DNA of 64,000 nucleotides, taken from positions 3,487,076-3,551,075 of the forward strand of contig WMCF01000015.1 in assembly GCA_009792885.1 (NCBI GenBank). The letters are read 5' to 3'. This DNA is from Eremophila alpestris peregrina (taxonomy: Eukaryota; Chordata; Aves; Passeriformes; Alaudidae). A program made the translations under genes and the position numbers. The first letter of the stretch is position 1, and each line of letters opens with the position of its first letter. Positions 11,022 through 23,559 of the stretch are shown piece after piece. The notes under the pieces are model-generated. The model ran no database searches. It worked only from the letters and a program-made list of their open reading frames with translations, and was not told the origin of the DNA.

Positions 11022-13260
11022 CTGTTCAAAATTATATACAGCAAAGGTTGCTACAAATGGCTTTATAAATCTAATCTGCTCTTAAGCATCACAGGCAAAG
11101 TCTGCATTGCACTTGCATTTCAAATTGTTTATATTTGATTGTATTCCATTATCTCTAAATGAGGTGAGTTAACTCTAGGGTCATGATCTGTTTCTTGTTA
11201 TTAGCTGGCATGTTCCACTGTGTATACAAGATAAAGTGTATTTGATATTCTGACTTTTTGTTTGAATTTACTGAGGTTGAAAGATAACAAAAAGTGATTT
11301 TTCTTCTATTCCAAGAGCTATCATATCAAATACTTTGAGAAATGATTAAGAACCCTTGGTGTTTTCTTTATGCAGTATTCTCATCTCAAGAAGTATAGAT
11401 TTTGGATGTCACATTTGAGATTTCTGCTGAGTCAGTGTTTTACACTGAGAGTTCCTGCAGATGCAGGTTCTAAGGACATATAAGCAAAGCACAGATCTTT
11501 TTTCTACTACAGAGAATCATTATCTCTGCTCTATTATCACTTTATCCTTACCATAGAAGCAAAAGCTTTTACATAAGGGAATATGTCTGGTGGGAAACCA
11601 GCCTTTGCACACCTTGTCACTCCAGACGTGCATCTCATCCCCTTCCACCATACTGCCCAAATGATTAAATAAGATTGGCAGCTGGATAAGGAAGTTTGAT
11701 TGAAAGCTAACCCAGAGTCACTTCAGGGAGCTATCAAACTGTCCATGAAGTCACACAGTTGCTGGCATAGAAGAGTGACAATATGTGGCTAGCATTAAGG
11801 GAAAGGCAGTGCTAGCCTCATAGCTGCAGTGCAGACATATTAACTTAGGCTAATTGTAAAATTACACTTTACAGTCAGCTGTGGGATTTAAAACCTCATT
11901 AAGCATGTAATTATTATAGTGCTGTTAGTGGTTGCCCTAATATTGGGGGTTTCGCTGACTGAAAACTACTGTCTGCAAGACTGCAGCAGTACCTACACCT
12001 GACCAAGCTAAACAGCAGTTTGAGCTCGTAGTATGGTACTCCAAAAGTGTATGCTCAAAATCTCTCTGAAGGTAGCCCTGATAAAGGGGACTACAACATT
12101 TCCCAGCTTTTAATCATGTCCCAAAAGGTCTGCAGCCCCCATAGTCCAGGCATCTTGCTGCTTAGCATGACCCACAGCTCTAATGTTTGCCTGGGTTTCA
12201 ATGCAAGATGATTTCCCTGAGAAGAAGGCAATATAAGCTATCAGATTGGCTAATAACAAATACTGTGATGAAAGGCAAAACAGATTCTACAAAACAGATT
12301 CTTATTAAGTTAAACAATTTCTTGTGTTTGGGATTTTGCATTGAGAAGCCCTACCAGGACATATGCCTGATATGGCCCTCTCTAATAATCTATTCAGCAT
12401 TGTAGAAAGAAACTATGACACTTTCTCCCATTGTCCCAAAAGCCTAATGTTCCCTAGATACATGTGAAGAATGTGATAAGTGAAGAAATAAAACCAAAAT
12501 TTTCTTTTGTGCTTCCTGCCAGCTCTGGTATCTCACATAGAAGATCTGACCCTGGTGTTGTCAGAGACCCAGAACTCAGGTTCATCTCTGTTGACATATT
12601 CCATTTTGTAAAAACTGTCTTGCTGGACTGGGCACTCTTAAACAGGCCCTCCCACCACCAGCTGAGTTTCCCCATCATTAGGTTAAAAGTGGTTCTCAGT
12701 GTTTCTTTGGCCCAATATATGTTGAATAATGCCACGTGAAGAAAAACAGATCCAGCAGAAGAGCTAAAGAGACCCTGTTCCTTCCAGACCCAGAAGCACT
12801 CACAAGCCTTTGTTATTCCAAATTTTAGAGATGCTGTGTCCAGATTGACTATGCAGAAGCTGTAAGGAATAACACCTCTAGCAGCTCAGGTAAACACTAC
12901 AACAAGCTGGTTATTGAGTAAAGAAGAGAATGAAGACTGAATGCTTTTGCACAAACCAGTTTCTGTAGTAAGCATGATGTAAAATATAAGCAGCTAGTAT
13001 GAGAGGTCTGCCCATCAAAGACAGCTGTAGGACATACTCTGGGTATGCCCTGGGATGCCTAGCATTCCCAAGAAACCCTCCAGCAAGTTCAGAATGGCTT
13101 GTATGAAACAGGAGATTTAGGTAACTGCTGAGGTGTGGAAATTGAGAATCTTGAACACAAAATAATTGTAAGGGCTGAATCCTCTTGTGAATCTGGGCTT
13201 TTGCATTTTAGTGCATTAGCCAACTAGGTACTAGGATTTGGGGCTTTTTTCATTTTAGTT
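11022..13260. other. anonymous sequence with a TAAT-rich complex block
   Basis: The stretch at 11846-11946 is rich in homeodomain-type TAAT and ATTA cores and has high complexity, resembling a conserved non-coding element. Frames of 91-93 codons run on both strands at 12454-12739, a mirror arrangement usually due to base composition. No repeat family is recognised. Confidence 0.45.
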
Positions 13261-13620
13261 TGTCGGTGAGATGGAGGCACGTCTTCATGAAAGACTATTG
13301 AAGCTGGGTAGTTGTAAAAGCAAAGTCCTTTATTGGATTGTTAGAACCAGTATCGGGAAGGCATTGGTGTTACAATCCATGCCATTGTACAGAAAGCCTC
13401 TAACACAGAGTCTCTAAGTCCCAAGCAGAAGCAGCAGCCACAGCACCCTTAATCTATGTTCCATCAACATCTTATCAGTAGCAGTCGCAGTAGTAGCAAT
13501 AACAGCAGCATTGGTATTTTCAGTGAGCCTCCCTAGCATTCTCTAAGCAGTGCATTTTATTCTATTTTTGGCCAATCAGGCTAAAGAACAAATTTTCTAC
13601 AATACTACTAGACCTATCCT
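13261..13620 (-). mobile_element. probable ERV long terminal repeat, minus strand
   Basis: Read on the minus strand, the segment has LTR-like order. A CCAAT-type element lies at 13572-13576, a TATA-like AGAATAAAA at about 13554-13569, then some 220 bp, then CCAATAAAGG with the AATAAA signal at 13329-13334. The signal is followed by about 68 bp ending in CA at 13262-13261. Next to that end I see no tRNA primer-binding site, so a solo LTR or the 3' LTR of a deleted element fits best. The 5' boundary in the 13600-14550 range could not be fixed and no target duplication was proven. No viral gene is present nearby. Confidence 0.45.
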
Positions 13621-16600
13621 AAGCCAAGATTAATGTGCAAAAGTAATCGTAATTCTTACAGAAATTCTATGCATGCAGCTCTATCTGTTTTATCTAGGAA
13701 TGCTTAGCAAGACTACATTATTTTGGTTATGTCTAGAACTTAAATACCTTTGCAAAAGGTAAAGCTGCTGAACTTTAAACTAGGCTTTGGGTCTTTTTCT
13801 TATGAACTATTTCAGTCTCTCATTTGCTAAGACTTAAAGATCCTTTACTCATTTAAAATGAAACTTACATTTCTACCTCATGTCTGTGTGGATTTATGCA
13901 TTTTTGTTTCTTTGAGGGTTCTAATTCAGTCCTCACCTCTCTGAGGACTCCTGGGCCTGTGTGGATTGGGCCTAGAGGGATTTTACATCCCACTGGTTGA
14001 AGTAGTTTTCATTGTAGAGATGCAGCTCATTGCATTGGTACCCTTCACTTCAGCATTTCACTGGAAGTTTTCTTCCTACTTTCATCCCACATCTGTTCAG
14101 AAATATCTGCTAGAGGAACTCAAGAGAAACAGATGGATCTGTTGAATTTTTAACCTTAGTTCCTTTTTGGCAAATTTCTTTCTAACTTCCTTGGGAAACA
14201 CAATATCCTCACGGATGAACTCCCTGTTCACAAAATGCACTTTAATAAATTATGGAGCCTGATGACCTAATGGCTTATTTGGGAGACAGAGTAGACTTAC
14301 AAGACCTATAAATTAAGGACTTATTTAAAAAAACAACTGGGTCAGGGTGTATATAAAATGTATTGTGTAGAGCTGAACATTCTTATCGGTTAAGAATGGA
14401 GTGTTTTCTTCTGATATACCAGATATGTCTTTTTTCCTATGGCCAAAAGTGTCATTTGTCTCCAGTGGAGGGAGAGAACCCTCACAGAACCACAGATATA
14501 ATCTGTTCCCAGTTCTGCTGTCACTTATATCCACTTTACATAGTTTAATTTCTCTAGCTTCTGTGTTAATGGTAGGATAAATGAGGATGGAATCAATTCC
14601 AAAAAATAGATTTTGCTGAATCTACAAATAAGAGCATTTAGAAATTAAAAAATAGACAATTTTGCCTTATTTAGTTTTAAGAAAATTAACCATCCCCACC
14701 ACAGAATCCTTATAGTTGTTTTCTTTATTTTTTTTTTTTTCAAAAGAAAGTTATAGGGTGTTGTAAAGACCTGAGTCTTTTGCCCACTGCATGTCTTCAC
14801 ATCTGAGTGATAATGATTTCTTGTGGGACTTGCTGCCTCTAGAATGAATTTGTGTAACTCTTTTACACACAATTTCACACACAAAAATGCACTTAATATT
14901 ATACCCTAATAATTCTTATTTTACAATTTAATTAAAATATAAAGAGATTAAATGTGGGAAGATGATGCTTCAAGTTTAGAAACATGCATGAAAGGAGCAT
15001 GTGTACATCCAAAGCTGTCAGTCCAAGCTGCTCAAGTCAGTGAGCAGAAACAGACAGTTCCAGAGTTCAACTCTTTTAACCTATTTTGACGTAAATTAGA
15101 AGAAATAAACCCAAAGCTAAGAGCTGAGGACATAGTTAAAATTAGTTCAGAACCAGAGGTCTTCGTTCTCCATCTGGAAAATTAAATTGTCTGTCATGTT
15201 ATTTCATGTTGCATTCAGGATACAGATCAAGATCAATGGAGATCATCTAAAAGTACACTTAGCCAGAGCAAATTCACATTATGGGAAAGGGACTCTTTCC
15301 TTCATTTAGTTCCCTTGCTTTTCTACTTACACTTGTAGGTATAAAGAAATAAATATTTTTCCTACTTCTTTCCCATTTCGCCCTCATAATTAATGGAAGT
15401 TAAAATTATGTACCACACCATTTTTCTGCCTTTTCAGTACTGTGGCCCCTGGTTAAAGTTGTCTGTGCTTCCCAAAAGAGCAATCATTTCAAAGTAAGCT
15501 GCCAGCATATAAATAACAGCTAGTGCAAATGGTTTTCATGAATCTTCTGACGCAGTGACACGTGTTCCAGTGTTCTACATTTTCATGAGACAAAGTATAA
15601 ATAAAGGCTATAGAATTGACACAAAGAATTATTGAAAGATTTTCATGAAAGTGTTTTTGCCTTGAAAGATGACACAAGTTTTGAGAAATAAATAAAAATT
15701 GGGATTTCATTTCAATTTACTCAGTTAGTTTTGGCAGATGGACTATGAGAACAGCACTTCAGACAGATGTTCAGCAGAGGTTCCCAGCTGCTAGCAGAAA
15801 TTATGTCAGAACATTGCATAATCCCCTATGTTTGTAAATTGTTGGAATAAACAGTCGCACCAATAGGTCAGTTATTAGTATCCAAATTCCTTCCAAAGCT
15901 TCTGTGTTATGAACTGAACATCACTGTGTATCTTATAACTCATCTCAGTGACCTTAAAAACCTGTGGGTTTTGGACTTCTGTTTCATTTAGAGTTTCTTG
16001 TCTTAGTGGTGTGTATAGTGTGAGACTGTACAGGTAGCAAATTAACTCCTTAGTTTTATCAATTTAGGATAAACCAAAATTATTTTTTCAAGGCCTGATC
16101 CTAAAATTCTCACATCAGCCAAAGGCTAAGCTGCAGCATCATAAATTTGTTTCTGCACGAAGGTTCATGTTTCAGAAGCTGCTTCATAACATAATTTCCT
16201 AAGAACAGAATGCCATATAACCATGGCATGTTCTTAATAGCATCTGTCCTCCTTAAAATTTAAAGCTGGAAAGCCAAATTATAGTTTGTGGACAGCATCC
16301 CCTACACCTTATGTCTCTTCCACAACCCTTCAAATTCTTCTTTATTTCTCCACAGTTCTACAGTTTTTCTGTCATTGAATCTGTTACAAAGCATTGGCTT
16401 TGTTCTATAAATTATAAAGGAAATATCTATTATTAAGGAAATGTGTTGCCTGGAATGAGAAGAGATAGTTCCTGCAGTTGATGATTGGTTTTAACGAAGC
16501 AAAAGTGGCAAAAACACTCACTAGCCAGGTGGCCCAGTCACATTACTGTGAGTCTGAGATTGTCGGGAATCAGAAGACAATACCCATTGCCCCAGCCAGA

Positions 16601-17923
16601 ATTTCCATGCTGTGAAAGGAACTCATCTCTTTCACATTATTTGAAACTCAATGGGAAGTTGCTGACTCTACAGGCAGAGCACTTAGATCTCTTAAGACAT
16701 GCAAAGACACTTTTGTTTACTGACCCTCCCTAATCTTCCCACATGGAAACTTATAGAACAAAAGGGCATTGTAAAGGCAAAGATCAGGAGGCTGCATTAA
16801 GTCATGTACTCTTTTCATTTGTAGCTCAGTCACCAGCCTTCATGTAGATGTTAAACTAGGTTTGAGAAAGCACTGTTTCATCATGGGTTTAAAACACATC
16901 TACACTGAGCTGCAAATCAGTTCTGAACAGCTTACTGTGGGAAAAACAGAAGGAAATATGAGTTTTCCAGTCTGGTAACAAATAGGAAAAACAAAATAAG
17001 CAGAAAAAGGGACAAGGTGGGAAAAGTCTGTCTGATCATATATTCAGAAATTATCATTTCATAGCAATGTTAATACATTTTTGTGTATTTGTATAGATAT
17101 TGTAGCAATCACTAAGCTTGACTGATTTTTTCAGTGCAGAAAGCAATATTTTCTGAGAACTGAAAGAAAAGAGATAAAGGAACTGTGGTTTATATTTTTT
17201 CAACCCCCCTAATTAGAATATGTTTTCCTGGCAATTAATGCTCACTAATCAAAGTCTAGATTAAAACTAAAATGTTCATCTTTTCTACAATGCCTTGATT
17301 AAATGATGTTTCCATATATTCTTCAAGTATTACCTAAGATGCTAAAATGCACCTCAGACTTTCTGTTGTATGGTTCACAATAATCTCAAGGACTTCTCTG
17401 CCTGCCAGGTCTGAGACCAATTCTAAAAGGGATTGGTTCCTGTTAGATGTTTATCCGTAGCATATCCATGAACTGAATTAATTCCAACAAAAGGGAAATG
17501 ATAACCTATCATCATTCTTCCAGGCCATGATACTGGGGCAGAGACCTCTCCCGTGACTTCTTGTCCTTAGTTCAGCTCACTGAATCAATCATTCTTTGAA
17601 GACAATGAGGAAGCTTTCTCTGAGGAAGAAACTACAAACCTCAAACAAGTTGCTCATGGGTGGATCATGGGAAACAAGTTGTAAGGTTATAATTATCTCT
17701 ACCTACATTAGAACTGTATTTTCTCTGTTGACAAGCTTTAAAACTTTACAATACATATTGATAAGTATGGGTCAAATGTTAGATGATAAAGGAAACCTGG
17801 AGAAGAGAGAGGAAAGACTTGCTAAAATTGAAGGCTGCTAATATCCTTTCTTGATAAGGATTTCAAGCTATTTTGAGAATAGTTTCTACTCCTTCAAAAA
17901 TCAGCAGCACATATCTTCAAGGG
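13621..17923. other. anonymous non-coding sequence
   Basis: The first few hundred bases may include the unresolved U3 part of the preceding LTR. Beyond that there are only short T and A tracts (for example 14729-14741) and small frames on both strands. No repeat family or RNA gene is recognised. Confidence 0.5.
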
Positions 17924-18051
17924 CAAAATTAATTTTAACTTGATGCTTCACCTTGCATATAAAATCTCCTCTGAACTTCTCTTATGTGTACACAAATTAG
18001 CATGAAATTAACTTTAAATTGATACTTCACCATGCACATCTTCTCTGAACT
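17924..18051 (+). repeat. diverged tandem duplication, unit about 52 bp
   Basis: Positions 17924-17979 and 18001-18051 share the ordered blocks 'aaatta-ctt-aa', 'tga-acttcacc-tgca' and 'ctctgaact', with several substitutions and a small deletion in the second copy. The two are separated by about 21 bp. This is an old local duplication of unknown function. Confidence 0.65.
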
Positions 18052-19094
18052 AATGAAATCACCCATTTTTGGTAGATGTTTTCAAATGCATTAATCTGAA
18101 TTAAAGCTCCTTTTGAATTTAATTAAAGTATATGTAATGGGACCAACTACAAAATATTTTTTTATCCACGTCAGAAAGATCAAAGACTTTCATTATCACA
18201 CAGAGTATTGAGAAAAGACAGGCAATTTTCTCCTCACTTGTGGTAAATACCATAATGTCCAGAATACTCATTTCCTTCCCTTTTTATGTATAAAAGAAGC
18301 TGTAACACTTTCATTTGTGCCTGTATCTAATTAAATCAGTTCCATTGACTTCATTGTTGCAGATAGTCATTGGAGATGACCAAAGAAGTAGATACTGAAA
18401 TCAGAAACTTTCTGAAAATTAGGCAGTAGCAGTTCTGTAGTGAAGGTCTCTGTAACTACCCATGAAGGAGACAGCAGTAAACAAGGCAGCTCACCTGGCA
18501 TAAGGTAGTGGCTACTGCAAAACGAGGTGGGGCAGCCTTTGGCTGCAGAGCCCAAAGGTCAAGATTTCTGCAAGTCTATAGGTTGTACTGCTACTTAAGA
18601 TATACTGGTGTGAAGATGGGGGGGAAAAGGGTTTGCTTAAGGAAATGAGGGCCTCTTATGAAAATCCCATTTTCCTGCTTCTAACTCTGCCTATAAAAGC
18701 CTATTAAATCCTGGGTTTTATTATTGTTTTCGGTGTGCTAAAAATAGGGATATAAATGGCACCATAATTTCTGACATAAATATTTGGTCTGAAATTTCCT
18801 TATTTACCTGAATGCCATTAACTAGCACACTACCATAATAGAGCTCTGCTACCAGTTGCAAGTATTTATATTAGAGATGAGCTAATACCTTTTCCATCTC
18901 TGTGAAAGGAAATTCACTGACTGCCAAATATTTCAAATTTCCTTTGAATACATATCCCTGAGCTATGTTACAGTTAAATTATTTACTCTACATGACATAT
19001 TGTCATGAGGACATACTAATTCTGACTCTGCCTAAGAAATTATAGGTGTGCTACAATCACCCTGATACTCTGGAAACAGTATTGTTAGGGGAAG
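18052..19094. other. anonymous sequence
   Basis: A textbook TATA-box string, CTATAAAAGC, occurs at 18691-18700, but no open frame of more than a few codons follows it. A CAG|GTGAGC donor match on the minus strand near 18491-18497 has alternative acceptors upstream, again with no supporting gene structure. Confidence 0.45.
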
Positions 19095-19440
19095 AAAGAG
19101 CTGGAAGAAGAAAGTACCTAAAGGGGGCTTACAAGAAGGCTGAAGAGAGACTTCTGAAAAGGACACACAGTTCTAGGACACGAGGCAATGGCTTTAAACA
19201 GAAAGGGAGCAGATTTAGATGGTATATTAGGAAGAAATTCTTTATTGTGAGGGTGGTGAGGCACTGGCACAGGTTGCCCAGAAAAGCTGTGAATGCCCCA
19301 TGCCTGGCAGTGTTCAAGGCCAGGTTGGATGGGGCTTTGAGCAGGGGCTTTGAGCAGGCTGGAACTGCTTTGAGGAGGCTGGAACTAGGGACTGGAACTA
19401 GGTGATCTCTAAGATCCCTTCCAACTCAAACCAGTCTATG
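19095..19440 (+). mobile_element. CR1 LINE 3' end, plus strand
   Basis: The segment follows the avian CR1 3' region from 'ggcttacaagaaggctgaag' through 'taggaagaaattcttta', 'gtgagggtggtgaggcactg' and 'caggttgcccagaaaagctg' to 'gatcccttccaactcaaacc' and a final partial CTATG. It is 5'-truncated, as CR1 copies almost always are. The 119-codon frame at 19046-19405 is read-through of this element and not a host gene. Within 19330-19400 the normal sequence is replaced by short tandem duplications of 'gctttgagcagg' and 'ggctggaact'. Confidence 0.93.
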
Positions 19441-20360
19441 TTTTTTATAAGGATTTCAGATCTTAGTCTAGGACTTAGCAATTAATCAGTTAGGCTTTCT
19501 GCCTCTTCCCAAGTATCCGATGTGACATCAGATCTTCATTTAGACACGTTCTTGCTGGTTTTGGGGTACCTTTCCTGTGGTTGGAACTAAGAAGACAGAT
19601 CCAACAGAGACATAAGGCACAAGATCTCACAGCCAAAGGCACCATCCTGAGTGCTTTTCCCAAGCAGGGAAAAGTTAACTTTTGGGATGGGTTTCACAAT
19701 AAACTTTGTTCTTAAATTACCAGTTGAAACATCGAAGTAGATGTGCATCTGAAATCTTTTCCAGAGACATCATGTCTGAGTTAGCATGAAGAATACCATG
19801 AAACTGGGCTTCCATAGCCTTGAAACCCTTCCTTGTATCTAGACTCTGTAGTCCTCATTTTAAGCATGAGGAATTAGATGAGGAGTTTTTTTCACAAGAA
19901 ACTTTTCTGCCTCAGGTGTTCACCAGGAAAAAAGAAATAGAGGTACCTTTCTACCCTCCTTCCTCAGAGAGGAAAATACTCACAGCTGCTTCTCTTGCTT
20001 GTAAATGTCACAGTAGCAATAACTAAACACAGAATAACTTAATGGAGGATTCACTTCTTCCTGTACACTCAGAGTGATTGAGGAACCAAGAATACCAAAT
20101 TCTAGGGTCTGTGAGGAGAGGAAGCACATTGGGTGTTGTTAGAAGTAGGGTTAATTTCATCTAACTTAAATAATCCATTGGCTAGACACCTAGAGCAGAG
20201 CTTGTCACACTAAGCTTCTTTAAAGACAGCAAGACAAGTACACAGCTGTGATTCACTTGCACTGATCAAGGCACCAATATAGATATCTTGTTTGGTCACG
20301 TGTTGTCCTTCTGTAGCCAAAGTGTCTGCAGAGGGCTAGTGTAGGCTAGCCTTCTAATAC
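19441..20360. other. anonymous non-coding sequence
   Basis: No repeat family or credible exon is recognised. A 68-codon plus-strand frame at 19820-20026 has no motif. Confidence 0.5.
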
Positions 20361-20387
20361 ATTTTAGTGTAGGTTAGACACTAAAAT
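20361..20387. repeat. perfect 10-bp inverted repeat with 7-bp loop
   Basis: ATTTTAGTGT at 20361-20370 is exactly complementary to ACACTAAAAT at 20378-20387. The loop is AGGTTAG. Related GTGTAGG and GCTAG strings lie just upstream. It could be a relic of a small inverted-repeat transposon or simply a chance hairpin. Confidence 0.7.
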
Positions 20388-20575
20388 AAATGTCCTTAGC
20401 AGGTTTTGAAAGTACCATCCATGAGCTGGTTCTGAAAATACCACTATAATGTGTAGGCTGCTAGCACTACTCTCAGGAGTTAAGATTTTATAGGAAATAA
20501 TTTGTTGCTGATATTTTCATTAGGTCTCTACAGGCTTTTATATGTTTAAGACAGAAGAGAATAATTCAAATTGAA

Positions 20576-20602
20576 AATATTATATCTATATATATATATA
20601 TT
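20576..20602. repeat. (TA)n microsatellite
   Basis: A tract of TA dinucleotides with one CT interruption, about 25 bp long. Confidence 0.85.
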
Positions 20603-22254
20603 TGTAAGTGTATGGTCTCATGTATTGTTTAGTTAATTTGAAAGATACATGTTTCTCTGAGTAAAGAAACTTGAAGACATACTCATAATAAAAATGCTTT
20701 AAAGAACTTTTAACTTAAGCCAGTGTAGACAGCTGTAGAGGGTAACAGAGGTGGTAGGATTTAAAAAATACATAAAACCATGTGCTATATATAGCATAAT
20801 TATAAACCAGAGGTCAACTGTTACATAAAATATTTTACTCTTATTTTTTTACTATGGAAAACATGTTGACTAAAACCTAAAGTTTTTGTAGAATGTCATT
20901 GGCTGACTGATGAGCTTATGGTGAAACTTTGCAAAAAACGATTATTTTGCTTAAGGGTAAACCTTTAATACAGGAATCTCCACAAAGTCCTTTCAAGAAA
21001 GTTTTTCACATCAATGCCCCAAAAAAGGAAAACAGAAAAAACAAACCTGACTGAGCAGATTGTGTGGTTGTGACAGGATCACCAGGAAACTTACATGGGA
21101 CTTTGGTTTTCTTTTTGATTTTATGTTTCAAGCATTCAGATAATTGGGCAGCAGTACAGAACTGTTAGGTAGATATTTACTTTAGATCAGTTGTGGCTTT
21201 TTTTTTTTTTTCTCTCTGACATTATAGCAACATTTGTTCTCTACTAATTCCATGTAATTTTTGACACCTCTTTACCTAATCTAGATTACTGCATGCAAAG
21301 ACAAGCTTCTTTTACATGTAAGAAAATAATAGCTTCCCTTTGTAAAGTGCTTGTGGAAACACATATAATAGAGTTATTGTCTCATCTACAGTAATAACTT
21401 TCCAGGGAAATTTTGACCAGCTGATGATGATTTACTCTATATCATTTAACTATGAGAATAACTCAGGTAATTCTAGTTTGTATGTCTATAAATAATGCAT
21501 TTTAAATTGAATATATCTTCTTACAGCTCTTTCTTCATCTACTGAAGTGACATTTTCTCATATGCTGTCATTTTCCTTTTATGTGATGTTAGATGTTGGT
21601 GTGCCTGCCCATCCACATCTTGATTATTTTAAACAACAAGTTGTGTTCTGAGTCCAAGCAAAGTCCTGACCTTGGAGTGCAGCTGGGTGTTCTGCAAACT
21701 GGAAACGTGGGAAATGGTGGAACAATGTTGCAGAGCTGAAGAAGTGTGTTCAAGATAAAGGCAGGTGTTTCCTTTCAGTGGGCCAATTTTTCACATGAAC
21801 TACTGAAGCCTAACCAAAAAGAAAAACCAAAAAAACACAAACCTTATACACCCTTCTGACTTCATGGTGCCACGCAAAATCTGATTTTCAAAAATAAAAA
21901 CATGAAAATGAAGGTATTATTGCATGTCAGCAGAGGCCAGATAATTAGAAAAATAAATTGTGTCTCTCATTAGATTGCTTTCCCATATCCAGTCTTTGAA
22001 AGAGGTAGATTACAGAACTTCTTCTATAATAGTTCAAAAAAGAAAACAAATCAGGAATATGTTCAGCTTCAGTAATAAAATTAGAATAGAAGTCAAAAAC
22101 TATGACAAGCAGCATTTTTGATACTGTCAAGGGATGAGTAGTCTGAAGGGATGGGCAATGTGATACCATGAAAAGTTTTGCTGCATTTGCTTTCTTCCAA
22201 AGCCAGTCTTCTCAAATTTCACCATAATTTACTGAAAAGTATCAAGGTGAGACT
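20603..22254. other. anonymous AT-rich non-coding sequence
   Basis: The interval contains a 15-bp T run at 21198-21212 and no recognised repeat family. A 74-codon minus-strand frame at 21945-22169 lies downstream (in the minus direction) of the exon-like pair described next. It could fall within that pair's 3' exon if the pair is real. Confidence 0.45.
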
Positions 22255-22632
22255 CCAGTAGATAGATATCTTCCAGATGCCAAACATTAAAGGAAGAAGG
22301 GGCATAATTTCATCCTCTGCCAATGTAACCCTGAAAAATAAAGTAAACATGAGATCTTTAATAAATTCTCTGTGTAGTTCTAGACACAGTGAAAGAATGT
22401 ATCAAATAGTGAAAAAATAATAGTGGACTTTGCAGGTAATAATTATTACTTTCTTATTAGGATTATTTTAAGAAATATTATCCAGTAGGGATATTTTACA
22501 GTAATAATATTAAAGATCCAATATCAGGATGCTCACCTGGGTAGTAAAGTGATTATTGTTCAAGAATGTAGGAGCACCTTGATGAATATTTATTTCAGAG
22601 GCCGTTGAATTTCCAATGTAAATCATTAGCAC
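22255..22632 (-). other. candidate pair of spliced exons, minus strand
   Basis: On the minus strand, 22632-22537 is exactly 96 bp between an acceptor ('tttatttattcatag') and a strong donor (CCCAG|GTGAGC). One frame of the three is open, phase 0 to phase 0, giving 32 codons that include the peptide VLMIYIGNSTASE. About 206 bp further on, a strong acceptor ('tttactttatttttcag') precedes GGTTACATTGG at 22330. Spliced in phase, it would add only GYIGRG before a stop. A different phase of the second exon is open for 35 codons. I do not recognise the protein. A terminal coding exon, a long non-coding RNA or chance are all possible. Confidence 0.28.
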
Positions 22633-23559
22633 CTATGAATAAATAAAAGAAGTGGATGATTTCTATCCCACACCCATACACATGTTCTTACTAATGTCAA
22701 GTACCATTGAACTGATACTCATTCAAAACCAAGAAACAATAGGAATAAATAAAGCCTCCTCCATGCAAAGAACACATAGACAGGGCTAATGCTCTAATCC
22801 TGTAAGAACTTTACAATCAGTTCTTAAACTTTAGACTTTAACAGCTAAGTGAGGAATATTTTCAACTTGTAGAAAAAGGTTTGGGCAGATGTAGGAGATT
22901 TTCTTCAGATCAAAGTGCAAAGTTCTAATCATGGAATAATCAGGGGGACTAACCAAGACCAATGTAATAATAACCAAAAATAACTGCAAAAAATCTTAGT
23001 TTACCAATAAAACTTTAAAAGTAGAGTCACAAATATGGGAATACAGTCTGACTTAAGGTGCATAGCTAAGGCATTACAAGCAAGAAGCAGTTTTGTTTTA
23101 GACTTCCTCTAGAAAATACTCCAGAAATCAATCAAGGTCCAAGATACTTCAAGAGAGCTCCATCTCTCTTAATTTTAACCATCTCAAATTGACTTGTCTT
23201 GACAAAAGTGTTAGGGTAGTCTCCATCTAATATAAAAAGAGAGAGACAACTCCCCAAAAGATGATCTATGCTACTTGTTTTTAGGGTGGAAGTGTTATAC
23301 TGAGGGACAGATTAATTATTTTTCAGTGGCTGTAACTCAGGCACATGGCTGAGGAAGATTAATTTGGACTTTTGTTAATAAAGATACAAGAAAAAATTTT
23401 ATTATTTCATTATGATCATTTTGAAAAAATCTGATCTGCAGATCACTAAGTGGCTTGGGACTAGAGGTTGCTATTGCTTGTGTATAAGAACAGCTAGACA
23501 CAAAAAAAATCTGATATCATAATAAAAAAATCTAAGCGCACTCTTGTTAATTTAATTTA
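22633..23559. other. anonymous AT-rich non-coding sequence
   Basis: Nothing recognised. If the exon-like pair to its left is real, this would be intron or upstream sequence. Confidence 0.5.

Noticed and set aside
12454..12739. Mirror frames of 91 and 93 codons on opposite strands
   Set aside because: Opposite-strand mirror frames are typical of composition effects. No motif, ATG context or splice signal supports either.
18485..18560. Minus-strand exon-like interval with CAG|GTGAGC donor
   Set aside because: Three competing acceptors, no partner exon nearby and no recognisable peptide; within chance expectation.
18691..18700. Textbook TATA box
   Set aside because: No open frame, exon or downstream promoter element follows; such strings are common in AT-rich DNA.
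19046..19405. 119-codon plus-strand open frame
   Set aside because: It reads through the CR1 3' end, in a region that is normally non-coding or a decayed end of the element.
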